The notes under the pieces are model-generated. The model saw nothing but the letters and a program-made list of their open reading frames with translations. It was not told the DNA's origin and ran no database searches. Shown here piece by piece: positions 11,766-22,006 of a DNA stretch of 62,000 nt. The DNA is taken from contig CAUYUJ010010380.1 in the NCBI GenBank assembly GCA_963575745.1, positions 177,501 through 239,500 of the forward strand. The letters run 5' to 3'. Position 1 is the first letter of the stretch. Each line of letters begins with the position of its first letter. Position numbers and translations under genes: made by a program. Origin of the DNA: Prorocentrum cordatum. Lineage: Eukaryota; Sar; Dinophyceae; Prorocentrales; Prorocentraceae.

Positions 11766-12175
11766 AAACGCCCGCATTGGAAACGCACATCTGGATTCTC
11801 AGTTCGGCGGCATCCTGTGTAACGAAAAAAGGCGGGTAGGGCCAGGACACCTCACCAGGGTTTTTGGGGAGAGAGGAGGGTATCATTCATATCGTGTAAT
11901 TACTCTTGGAGGAGGGGGAAGAGGAGTGTCTCCTTTGGCGGGGGGGAAGGTTCGAAGATCCAAGGGGCGGAGGACGGATGGGGAGGGAGATCGACGATCG
12001 AGGTCTCGGGGCCGACGATCGAGGTCTCGGGTCGTCTCTGGCCCTCCTTGGGCATCCTGAGTGTTCTGGGGACCTCTGCTCGGGACCTCTGAAGACCTCC
12101 AGAGAGCCTGCCGCACATGAGGGGGAGGGAGGAGGAGGGAGGAGGAGGAATGGGACGAGGAGGAGGAGGAGCGGG
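11766..12175. other. No gene recognised
   Basis: Contains a short direct duplication, CGACGATCGAGGTCTCGGG, at about 11990-12030 and a GAGG-rich tract at 12120-12170 next to array 3. Confidence 0.45.
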
Positions 12176-12785
12176 GCCGCCACTGGGGCATTCGGTGGAG
12201 CTCCCTATGGTGCCTCGAAGCGTTGTACTGAGTGGGGGAGACGCATGCGAACACCGCCACTGGGGCCTTCGGTAGAGCTCCCTATGGGGCCACGAAGCGC
12301 TGTGCTTGGCGGGGGGGGGGGGGGGGGGGGGGACGCATGCGGACATCCTCACTGGGGCTTTCGGTGGAGCTCCCCCTGGGGGCACGAAGCGCTGTACTGC
12401 GCAGGGGAGACGCATGCGAACACCGCTACGGTGGCTTTCGGTGGAGGTCCCTTTGGAGCAACTAAGCGATGTACTGGGCGGGGGGAACACATGCGAACAC
12501 CGCCACTGGGGCCTTCGGTGGTGCGCCCTGTGGGGCCACGAAGCGCTGTGCTTGGCGGGGGAGGGAGACGCATGCGGACATCCTCACTGGGGCGTTCGGT
12601 GGAGCTCCCTCTGGGGCAACGAAGCGCTGTACTGCGTGGGGGAGACGCATGCGGACACCGCCACTGGGGTTTTCGGTGGAATTCCCTCTGGTGTTACGGA
12701 GCGCTGCACTGGGTGGTGGAGACTCATGCGAACACCGCCACTGGGCCTTCGGTGGGGCTCCCCTATGCGGCCACGAAGCGCTGGC
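12176..12785 (+). repeat. Satellite array 3, about 75-bp units
   Basis: About eight units of the array 1/2 family in forward orientation (ACTGGGGCCTTCGGTGGAGC, then GGGGCCACGAAGCGCTG). They contain a G-homopolymer at 12311-12332. The boundary module seen at arrays 1 and 2 is absent here. Confidence 0.85.
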
Positions 12786-13436
12786 CTCGAGGGCCGTTTT
12801 TGGGCCGCCTTGGCAGTCGTTTGGGGCCCTTTTGTGCCGATCTTGGTGGCACCTTGGCCCGTCTTGGGTCGTCGGGAAGCCGAAGAAGAGGAAACGCGTC
12901 TTCCACACGCAGAAGGGTCGGTGGATTCCTCGTATTTCTCCTCATCCCTGCTCCTACTCCTTATCCTTCCTCCTCCCTCCTTTCTGCTTCGTCGTCGTCT
13001 TTCGCCTTCGTCTCCTGAATAGTAACTATGCTCGCAACCGCCAGTTTCGGGCTAGGGCGAGAATACCATAGCTTTTGCATCAGCATCAGCACCATGATTC
13101 CGCCTTCCCCCCTCCCACCCTTTGACTGGCGCCCGCGGCCCCGCCAGTGCCCGTCTCGTCGGACAACTTGTTCTCCTCCGTCCTCGTGCTGATAGGCGGC
13201 GCCCCGTGGTGATACATGTAGGAGTAAGGATGAGGAGCAGCGACAGGAGTGGGGAGGATCGGGAAAGCGAGGAGGAGCTGGAGAGAGGATGAGCAGCCGC
13301 AGAAGCAGTAGGAGCGACGAGGACTGGAAGAGCGGTCGAAGGGGGATATCTGATGAGGATAAGGAGAGGAGTGTGTTTCACAACGTTGGTTCTCAAGAAG
13401 TGAGGGTTTCTCCCACGGTATCCTCAGAACCATGAG
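12786..13436. other. No gene recognised
   Basis: GC-rich sequence with CTCCT-rich patches. Open frames are short and unrecognised. Confidence 0.4.
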
Positions 13437-13650
13437 ATGTTGGAGATCGGGCGTCGGACATCCAACCTGGTGGTGGCGGGGCGTTTTGACTGATACATCA
13501 ACACATCCTCACACATCGTGGTGTTGGAGGAGTGGAGTGCTCGACGCTGATTTGGAAAAGTGAAGTCCTAGACGTTGGAATGTTAGAGACCGGAGGTCGG
13601 ATATCCAACATGGTGTGGCCGGGCGTTTCGCTGCAGACATCTTCATAAGA
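13437..13650 (+). repeat. Direct duplication, about 144 bp apart
   Basis: The segments at 13437-13507 and 13581-13650 share ATGTTGGAGATCGGG/ATGTTAGAGACCGGA, GGTCGGATATCCAACATGG and GGGCGTTT blocks. Non-coding. Confidence 0.65.
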
Positions 13651-13959
13651 CAGTCGATGTTCAGTGAGCTCCCGAATTCGACGTGCTTTCAAGAGCTTGG
13701 CTCTCGTCTGAGACATACTGACACATTCAGGCGCCACCAGAGGAGTCTGACAACATATTGTTTGATTTAATTGTTTTTCACCGGGCCCGTTGGAGCTCTC
13801 AAGGTTTGTTGCTTGCTTGCGAACCTGTCTGTTTTGGATGCCGCCGTGCGAGACACGCGCCCGTCGCGTGGCCTTGCGGTCACGCCCGCCTTCCCCTGCT
13901 TCAGGAGAGGCGCAGGTGGCTGTGGATGTCCCTTGATCCTCCGCAATCCGCCCCCCTCC

Positions 13960-13981
13960 TCCGTAGCCATTTTGGCTCAAG
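13960..13981 (+). other. Relict dinoflagellate spliced leader, exact 22-nt match
   Basis: The bases match the published DinoSL consensus in full (T at the D position, then CCGTAGCC...GGCTCAAG). A pyrimidine run, CCCCCCTCC, precedes it. No GT follows the leader, so this is not a leader-RNA gene but the 5' end of a reinserted mRNA copy. No recognisable ORF follows, so the retrocopy body is unidentified or decayed. Confidence 0.9.
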
Positions 13982-14389
13982 GGCACGACTCCCCAGGCGG
14001 CCCTCACCAGAGCCGCGACCTCCGCGCAAACCGCCGATGCCGTGGCAAGCTCTTCTCTTTGCCATTTTGTAAACAGATACGACTTCCACGGCTTGTCACG
14101 ATTTGTGCACAGTTCGTAACAGTGCCAATTCGTAGCATGATCGTTGCGCGTTGCCGCTCTTGGTTGGCTTATCGTTGCGCCGTGGGGTGGACGCCCTTGG
14201 TTCCAGGTTTACGGGCTCTGCGTTGTCCTTCTTCCCTTTTTGTTTGGCGCTCTCTGCGCTGCACATTGCTATGACAAGCTCAGGGAGTTCAGGATTGTTT
14301 CCCGTGCAAGACCGTCAATCACGACCTCAAGTGTTCCACACCCACTCGTCCAAACATTACACCCGAGAAGAACCCAATCAGTGTATGGT
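13982..14389 (+). other. Unidentified sequence downstream of the exact leader relict
   Basis: If the relict marks a retrocopy, its body should start here. Translations show no family I recognise, only short frames. A noncoding, truncated or decayed cDNA would explain this. Confidence 0.35.
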
Positions 14390-15215
14390 TTGAAAAGTAG
14401 TGATATGGATATTGACATCGATTATGGGATCGATAGAGGAATCGATAGTGAGGACCATTGTATAGACGATCGTGAGACCGATCGCGAAGTCGATCCAATG
14501 AGATCGATAATGAGATCGATCGTGAGATCGCTCGTGCGATCTATAGTGAGATCGAGTGTAGGACAGATAGTGAGATCAATTGTGAGATCGATGGTGAGAT
14601 CGATAGAGAAGTGTGTAATGAGATCGATGATGGGACCGATCGAGAAGAAATCGACCAGGAAAACGTGAACCCAGGAACCTCGCCGCCCACCGAAATCGGC
14701 CCGGAACCCGGAACCGGGAACCCGGGAACCCGGAGCCGGGAACCCGGGAACCCGGCCGCCCACCGAAATCGGCCCGGAATTGTCGCCAAATCTTTAAATT
14801 GCACAAGAGGAATGGTTTGAAATTTAGTGGCATGGATATTGACATCGATTGTGAGATCGATAGATTGATAGTAAAGGCGATTGTACAGTCGATCGTGAGA
14901 CCGATCGTGAAGTCGATCCAATGAGATCGATAATGAGATCGATAGTGAGATTGCTCGTGCGATCTATAGTAAGATCGATTGTGGGACAGATACAATTCTG
15001 AGATCGATGGTGAGATCGATAGAGAAGTGTGCAACGAGATCGATGATGGGACCGATCGAGAAGAAATCGACCAGGAAAACGTGAATCGGGAACCCCGCCG
15101 CCCACCGAAATCGGGCCGGAACCCGGAACCAGGGAACCTGAACCCAGAGCCGGGAACCCGGGAACCCGGCCGCCCACTGAAATCAGCGTAGCTCTTTTTC
15201 GCCAAATTTTTCAAT
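14390..15215 (+). repeat. Tandem duplication of a GATC-rich block, about 425-bp units
   Basis: Two consecutive copies (about 14390-14814 and 14815-15215) each begin TGGATATTGACATCGAT. They run through many GAGATCGATAGTGAGATCG-type steps and end in alternating GGAACCCGGGAACCCGG and CCGCCCACCGAAATCGGC blocks. GATC and ATCGAT occur at very high density. Frames are open on both strands but encode only short periodic peptides. Confidence 0.85.
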
Positions 15216-15645
15216 ATCCGCTAGGACCCCGTCAGTGCAAGCGCCGATTGGGGAATATCCGGTAGGACGCCTTCGGTGCAAGCACTGATTGGGGAGTCTC
15301 GCTGGCGACCAGTGCGCGACTGCACCAGCAATCTCGCCGGTGCGATGCGCCCGCTCCGCTGGTAAGCACGCGTTCCTGTGCTGTCCCCTGAGTGGCGTTA
15401 GTGCCCTGGTCCGTGAGCGTAGGGAGCGCGGTGGGGCCTTCGGGCTGGCGCCGTGCTTGAGCGTCGTTCTCTGTGTGGGCAGAAATTGTCGGCTCTGCCC
15501 CTGGGGCGGACATGCGGGCAGCTGTCATATCCTGCGCCCCCCGCTCTCTCGTTCTAGCATAGTGTCGGCCATCGATGCGGGATTACACCAGCAACCTCGC
15601 CGGTGCGATGCGCCTGTTCGGATGGTGGGCACGCCGCCTGTACTG
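15216..15645 (+). repeat. Short local duplications
   Basis: A 42-bp unit is duplicated at 15216-15299 (TAGGACCCCGTCAGTGCAAG against TAGGACGCCTTCGGTGCAAG). A roughly 65-bp unit recurs 261 bp apart (15319-15385 and 15579-15645, with CACCAGCAATCTCGCCGGTG). Confidence 0.65.
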
Positions 15646-15787
15646 CCACAAGGTGGGCGCTGCCCTGGACCGCTTGCGTCGGGATAGCCCGCTCGAGAAG
15701 CGGTGGATTTCTCGTCCCCAGTTCTTGAGGTCCCCTGGTCTTGACCATCCGACTCTTCGCGATTGGCTGGGTCGCTCCTCCCCCTCC

Positions 15788-15809
15788 TCCGGAGCCATTT
15801 TGGCTCAAG
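15788..15809 (+). other. DinoSL-like 22-mer, one mismatch
   Basis: Only position 5 differs from the consensus (G for T). A CTCCTCCCCCTCC tract precedes it. It is the only copy followed directly by GT, and a short hairpin GGTTC-TCCCT-GAACC lies just downstream. It may be the 5' end of the decayed LINE that follows, or, less likely, a leader-RNA-like locus. Confidence 0.75.
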
Positions 15810-18800
15810 GTTTTGAGGTTCTCCCTGAACCAAGTGGATAATTGCCGCTCGTCCGCGGCTTGCTTCGTCCTTCGATCAGTTCGCCTTGGCCCGAACCATG
15901 CCCTGATCCGCCGCAGGGTTCGGCACCCTTCTTTCGGCCAGTTCGCCCTGGCTTGTCGTTCCTGCCAGCGGATTGGTGGGAAGAAACAGCAGCAGCACTT
16001 GGTGTGCAAGTCGTGTCGCTATCGTGTGAATAGCGACTGGTGGTACGGTTGCTCGGCTGCGCTGGTGGTCAATGCTTCTCCACCGTCGACCGCCGGGGAA
16101 GCGGGCGCTTGGCCCACCAGCCATTGTCAATTACGGAACGAATGGAAAGCTCCACAGAATGGATGTCACTCCGCCGCGGTCGATGGGGGCGTCGGCCAAG
16201 ACGCCGATGCTGTCGGGTTGCGAGCGGCAGCCATGGGCGCGATCGAGCCGGGGGTCTGGCCCAGGAAGTGGAAGTGGACAAGAGTCTAAATCGGAGCTGG
16301 TCGCGCCCAACTCGGTGGGGCAGTTGCGCGCGATGCTCGGCGACATCGAGGAGGTCGCTGCGATGGAGGGCGAGCTTCGCGAGGTCGGGGCTTCTCAGTC
16401 AAGCGCCCGCTCGCCCGCGGTTGTTCGAAGAGGACGTCGCCGCCAAAGGTTCGGCGCGCAGGCGCGCCCGGGCACGGTTGGATACCTGCTCGCTTCAAGC
16501 GCTTGGCGCCGAGGATGGGTTTCGCGAGATGCGGGCCAAGGAAAAGAGCGCCATCCTTTTCGGCTGCGGGGGCCAAGAATGAACGAGAGGCTGCTTGTGC
16601 AAAGCTGCTGTCGCGGGCTTCACTGGCGGCGGCGGGGGCCCACTTTTGCCGCTGCTGCGGGGTCGGCATTCAACCTTTCGTCGCTCTTGGGCGGCAAGGG
16701 CGCAGGCCTCGCCATTGTCGAAGGCCTGCCGGTCGACATCGGCGGGCTCGCGCTCGACGAAGCAGGGCCGCGGGGGCGGGGGCGGGCCAATGAAGCATTG
16801 GCTGGCGGCGCGCAGGCTGAAGTTGCCTCGGCCCTCGGCCCCCCGTCCAAGAACCTCGCCGCGCTTTGAGGGGGGGCCCAGAGCTCTCTGCGCGCCCCCA
16901 GGCAAGCCGCAGGAGGGGTCCGTCTGGGGAACCGTCGCCCGCGGGGGGCTCCAAGGGCTCCACGGGATCTGGGAGGCCCGAGGTTGCCATGGATGGCGCT
17001 GACACCTCCGTTCCCATGGGCGCCGGCGGCCTGGGGGCTGATTCCGCCGACGCGGCGAGCAGTCACAAGGCTGCCGCTCGCGCAGAGACCAAAGCCCCCT
17101 GGGGGGCCGAGCAATCGGCAGAGCGCGTTTAGCTGTTTATTTTTTGTCTGGCAGCTGGGCCTCATTTGTTCAGGCGAGAGCTTCCCGCAGTGCCAAACAT
17201 GGCGTCGCTCGCAGACTGAGGGGCGCCAGTTTGGGGGGCTCTTCGCCTCGGCAGCCGGCTGCCTGGGTGGCCGGAGGCCAGAGCAGCCGCGGCGCTGACA
17301 TTGCGGGCGGGCCCTGGTCTCTTTCTGGGGGGGGGGCTCGAGGGGGTCGCGCGGCCCAAAGCTCACGCCCGCTTCAGTTTTCTAGCGCCCGGCATTGGCC
17401 AGCCAGCCGAGCCTCTTTTTGCGGGGCCAACGCCAGACCCCAGCATGGCGATTCTGTCACCTGCCGAGGAGTCGCAGCTTGGCGGTGAGCGTTTCCGCCT
17501 CTCTAGGGGAAGCCCCAGTCGTGACTTCATTCCAGTGCCCGTTTTTTCCAGTGGCGCCGGGGCCAGGCGCTGGTAATATCCGAGATTCAGTCTCAACAAC
17601 CCCAGCTCTCCCGTCAGACGGCGCCAGGAATCCCGCCGGCCAGTCTGCGATTTCGTCGAAGCAGCGACTCCTCATTGCGAGCGAAGCGAGGGGCGCGCGG
17701 GCCATGGGCGCCCCCGCCTTTCGGGAAGCGCCAGCCGGGATTTCGACGGAGGGCCCGACTTTTTGGGGGGGCGCCAGGGGCAGGCGCGCGCAAGATTCAG
17801 CGCGTGGTCTCAGCGGGCCCAGCCCCCCCGTCAGGTTGCGCGAGGGTTCCCGCCGACCGGTTTTTGAGTCGTTTCAGGCGGTGCTCTTGCTTGGGGGGCG
17901 CCTTTTCTCGCGCGGCGATTTTCGCGCCAAATGCGATGTCTCCGCCGCGGGTTCGGCGGCCATCGGCGCCGGCGGCGCCCGCGCAGAATCTGGCGCTTCG
18001 CGCCGGGACCTCGGCGGCCTCGTCGAATCCAGCGTCGCGGAGATGGAACGCGACAATTTCAGCGCGGGCGGTCATTGGGGGCGCGAGCCGCTAGGGGCAC
18101 CCCATTCGACGGATGCGTTGCAGCCCTCTCGTGGCATTGTTATTATGGGAACGTTGTGGTCATAGGTTTGTACCTCCACCCAGGCATTGGAACTTCTGAG
18201 TATACTCGGTTCGTTTTAGTGGCGTTTCAAGTCCTTGGCCGACCCTTGGGTCGCAGTCGGGGAATTGGACCCCCCCGGGACTAATCTCGCAAATTCGGGC
18301 TGGCCCGACAGAATGGGATTCCGCATCGCGTCGCCCGACAATTGCGACACGATTTACAACGGAGCCGCCGATGGCATATTAATCGGTCACGTTGTTGCCA
18401 AGTTGGAGAACGCTGTAGATTTCGCATTATTCTAGTGAGCGTTGGGGCGGGTACGTCGACGGCGCGGCGATTTCTGCGCTACCCTGGGCATGCCAAGAGG
18501 TCAAGTGCAGTCACCTTCGTCTGACTTCGAATGCTTTTGGAGGCGAGGCTGCTTCTAGTCTTCATGCCAAGTGGGCTTCTAAGCTAAAGCTCGCGGCCCG
18601 TGGGCAGCGCGACCCCGATGCCCCTCCCAGTCAGATATTTGGGCGAGCCGCTAGGTGCACCGTCTCCTGGCAGAAGTCGAAGACCACCGCCTGGTAGGAC
18701 CCGTGTGACTGCTGGGTCCACAGAGTGGCGGGGCATTTCCCACGCTCTCTTGGAGACATGACCTCGCCTAAGGTCTCGCGGCAAGGGCCCCGAGCCCCGA

Positions 18801-20240
18801 GTAGGAGGCCGCGCGTCGATCCAAGGTCCTGGGCAGCGTTTAGGAAGCGGCGCGCTTCGCTGCCGATGGATAGATCGGTCAGTGCAAGGGCGGGCGAGGA
18901 AAGGGCCGAGTGAGGGCGAGGAAAGGGAGGAAATCCTCGAGTGAGGGCGAGGAAATCCAGCCGCCGCACATGACGAGGCAGGCGATCCCTATTGAGGACG
19001 TCGAGGAATTCTGGCCGCGCTCATGGCGGGGCCCTCACTTCTCGCAGTCTTCTGTTGAGTGGACCCCGCGAAACGGGGGAGAGGAAGCCCGGTTCGTTGC
19101 GTCGGCTCGTTCGCGACCCCGCCTCGGTGGCCCATGCAGTTCACGTTGGCGGTGGGGCGGTCAGCGACGCCAATTCGCAGCAGGAGAGCTGGGGGGAGGT
19201 CTGGGCCAACCTCTGTACTGACCCCGTCAATGCGTCGCCATTTTAGGGGGAGCGGCCAGGTCTCAGGGCACCCCTGAGTTGACGACAGAGCGACCCGGCG
19301 CGGTCATCAAGCCCCTGCGTGTCAAGGCTGGAGGAGCAGACGGGATCGCACCAATGGATCTTCAGACGCTCTGGCCTCGCGGCCTTTCCGAGTTCTGGGA
19401 ACTTCCCAGGGCCGTCGATGACGAGAATGTTCGACCTGTCCAGCCGCCTCCCTCAGATGGCCCACTATTGCCCGAGCCTCGAGGGGGTGGAAGGGCCATT
19501 GGGCTTTGACCTGAGACTGCAAAGATTCCGCCCAGGATGCGGCATGGCTTCATTCCCATGTGGTCAGAAGGCTTGGAAGGGGGTTCTGGGACGCGGCCAT
19601 CGCGGGCAGTTCTGCTCGGCAGGCGTCGTCCATGAGATCGCGGCTCCATGAGACGGTTGTGAATTTCGGATTCACGGCCGCCGCTCTTCTTCTAGATTTG
19701 GAAAAGTTTTACAACGGCGTTTCCAGGGTCCTGTCAGGCTAGGCCGAGCGGCAATTCAGTTGCAGCCCCCTGCCACTGTTATGAGTTTGGATATTCAGCT
19801 CTGCGCTGCCCCATCGCAGGCTGCGAGGACAGCAGGTTGACTCTGAGGTGATGGTGATTTGGCCCACCCCGTATTTGGTTGCCGTCTCCCCCCACGGGGT
19901 CAGAGCAGCACAGCGGTGTCTTCGCCCGCTTCTGGAAGCCGCGCACAAGAAAGTTCCCCCGGCGCCCTTGTGGACTTTCCTGGATGGCACGGCGCTGCGC
20001 GCTGAAGGCGCCGAGGCGCCGACTGAGGAAACGCAGTCTCCGGCTGCTGTCGGTGAGGACGTTTCCAAGGGGCGTTTGGTGGTCTCGGGCAAGACCGCGC
20101 TCGTGTCTGCTTACTCGAGATTTGGCAAGCGCGCGTGCGCCAAGCTTCGGGATTGCGGCGTGGCCGCTAGTGTCGCCAGAGCGGGCGTTGACTTGGGCGC
20201 CGATGTCAGTGCCGGCAGGTTCCGTTCGGTTGCCCAGTAG
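15810..20240 (+). pseudogene. Decayed LINE-type retrotransposon (family D)
   Basis: Recognisable pieces occur in the expected order but in several frames. An ORF1-like part lies at 15920-16900, with a C-x2-C...C-x2-C patch (CRSCQRIGG... to VCKSC) near 15950-16015 and helical segments such as GQLRAMLGDIEEVAAMEGEL. An endonuclease-like piece lies at 18150-18440 (VVVIGLYLHPGIG, then NSGWPDRMGFRIASPDN). Reverse-transcriptase pieces lie at 19320-20240: KAGGADGIAPMDL fingers, the motif-A-like LLLDLEKFYNGVS near 19690, a degenerate motif C (DGTALRAEG) and a thumb-like LVVSGKTALVS. No single frame covers any domain completely, so it is dead. The leader relict at 15788 probably marks its 5' end. Confidence 0.6.
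17485..17930 (+). repeat. Internal duplication, about 220 bp apart
   Basis: Segments starting near 17491 and 17711 share CCGCCT...GGGAAGC, TTTCGACGG, GGCGCCAGGGGCAGGCG and CCCGTCAG...GCG blocks. It lies inside the decayed LINE. Confidence 0.5.
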
Positions 20241-20358
20241 GTAGATGACGAATGTGGCCAGTCGAAGAGGAGTTGGGAACATTTTCCGAACCAGGAGAGG
20301 GTTACAAGCTCATTTGGGCCCCCTGCGTTTTTCATGAGGAAAATGGAGCGCGGCAGCG

Positions 20359-21652
20359 TCAACGGCAACGTCGGCAACGTCGGCGGCAACCGCTAAGCGA
20401 AGACGATGAGTGAGACAGCGGTATATGTTTTCTGCATCGGCTCGGGGTGGTGCGGCATGGCGTTCGCGCGGGGGGGCCTTCTTCCCCGACGTAGCTCAAG
20501 CTCCGCAACGTCCCGCCGTAGCGCTTCCTGGTCCACCGCTTGACCAATGACCATTGGAGCTCTACGCGGTTGGTAGTGAACCCTCTTTCGTTCGTGATCT
20601 CGCCAGCGCTGTGGTTCACTACCTCGCGCGGGAGCATCCGCTCGGTGAGGCCAGCGTCATTGCGGCACTGCTTCACAGCTGCGATGGTCCCCCTCCACTT
20701 GTCCGAGACGATGACGACGCCAGCGGGAGGCGACAGCTCCTTGAAGTTCTCCAACGGCTCCTGCTTGCCCCTGGGCTTGCCGTCGCAAGCATCCTCGACA
20801 GACTTCAATACTTCGAAGAAGAACAGGTGCGGCGAACCCTGCACGACGGCGCCCCAAAGCCATAGCTTGTCTTTCTTCGGCCTTGCGTTCTTCGCCAGCT
20901 CGGACAGCTTGCCCCTGTTCAGGAAGGACTCGTCCACCTGCAGGATGACCTTCCTGGTTCGGGCAGCAGGGAGCCTGGACCGCGGTGCGCTTCATGACAG
21001 GCCGCTTCTTGACGCCCGCCTGGGCTGGACGACTCTTCGCCGAGCGCTTGGCCCGACGCTCCGGCGCAGCTTTCGCAGCCGCGGGGCGCTTGCGCGGGCC
21101 GCCGCCGAGCAGGTCTGCGAAACTGCTCCCAGAGTCCATATTCCTGGCCATGTGCTCCTCGACGCCCTCATCAAACGTCTGAATCCAGCGCTCCACAGTT
21201 GCGCGGGCGTCAACGCCGACCTCGTCCTTGAGCGCGCCAAGGCTGTAGTCGAAGCACCACGCCACGAAGGCGTCGAGCTTGTTCATCCATAGGCTCGTGG
21301 GCGTGCCCGCCAAAATGGTGCCCTTCACCGCCGACGCCTCGTCGCCGTTGCAAATGTCGCATCCGCAGTCGTAGCGAGGCCCGGGCCCGCGCCAGTTAAA
21401 GCGCACGGCATCGCCGCGGCGATGCTTCACGCTCAGCGCGTACACGTCGCTGCAGTCTGTGCAGAAGTGCGTCTTGCCAACCATGCCGAAGTGCTGGCAG
21501 AACAGGTATGCGCGAGCCGCCTCGTCCTCCAAGTAGCTCCCAGGATCCAGGATTTCCGCGTGCGAGACGGCGTACTGGAAAGAGTCCCTGTTCGTCACGT
21601 CCAGGTCCTTCAGCGCACCCAGACAGGCCGCCGCGTCTGCGCGTCGCGCCAT
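20359..21652 (-). pseudogene. Merlin/IS1595-like DDE transposase gene with one frame break
   Basis: The ATG at 21652 opens a frame with a cysteine-rich region (HFCTDCSD, then YDCGCDICNG), followed by GTILAGTPTSLWMNKLD and a segment like the helix-turn-helix before the catalytic core. After a basic linker (KRPAAAKAAPERRAKRS) the signal moves to another frame near 20960. It continues with QVDESFLNRGKL (first Asp, about 20934), VVIVSDKWRG (second Asp, about 20703), REVVNHSAGE and FTTNRVELQWSLVKR (Glu, about 20562), then RYGG. The order of VDES, SDKW, VNHS and TNRVE..W is that of IS1595/ISXO2-type transposases, whose eukaryotic relatives are the Merlin elements. The break could be a 1-nt indel or an unrecognised intron. 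I could not identify terminal inverted repeats. Confidence 0.7.
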
Positions 21653-22006
21653 GCCTTGGGATGCGGAGGGGCGCCGAGAGACCAACGGAGTTCCCGATCT
21701 ACCTGCGAGCCGAACGCTGCGGCGCCAATCGAACTGTCGAAACGGGGCAGGGAGGACAAGGCGAGCTTGGGGCGAGCGGGGGGGGGGGGGGGACGACGAC
21801 GACGACGCCGACGGCGAGGACGGCTCTTGAGTCATCGCAGTCGGTCAGAATAACAACTCAGGGTGCAATCATCATGACGCTCATACTCATATGGGAGCCC
21901 GCGAAGCGCGCTGGGGGCCCATCAGAGGCTCGGCGGCCGCCGCCCCGGCGGCCCAAGCTCACCGCTCACCCAACAACTCAACTCGTCACCCCGCGGGCCC
22001 AGCGCT
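21653..22006. other. Spacer between the transposase and NTPase genes
   Basis: Contains a G-homopolymer (21780-21792) followed by a GAC/GACG repeat. It separates two minus-strand genes. No gene seen. Confidence 0.4.
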
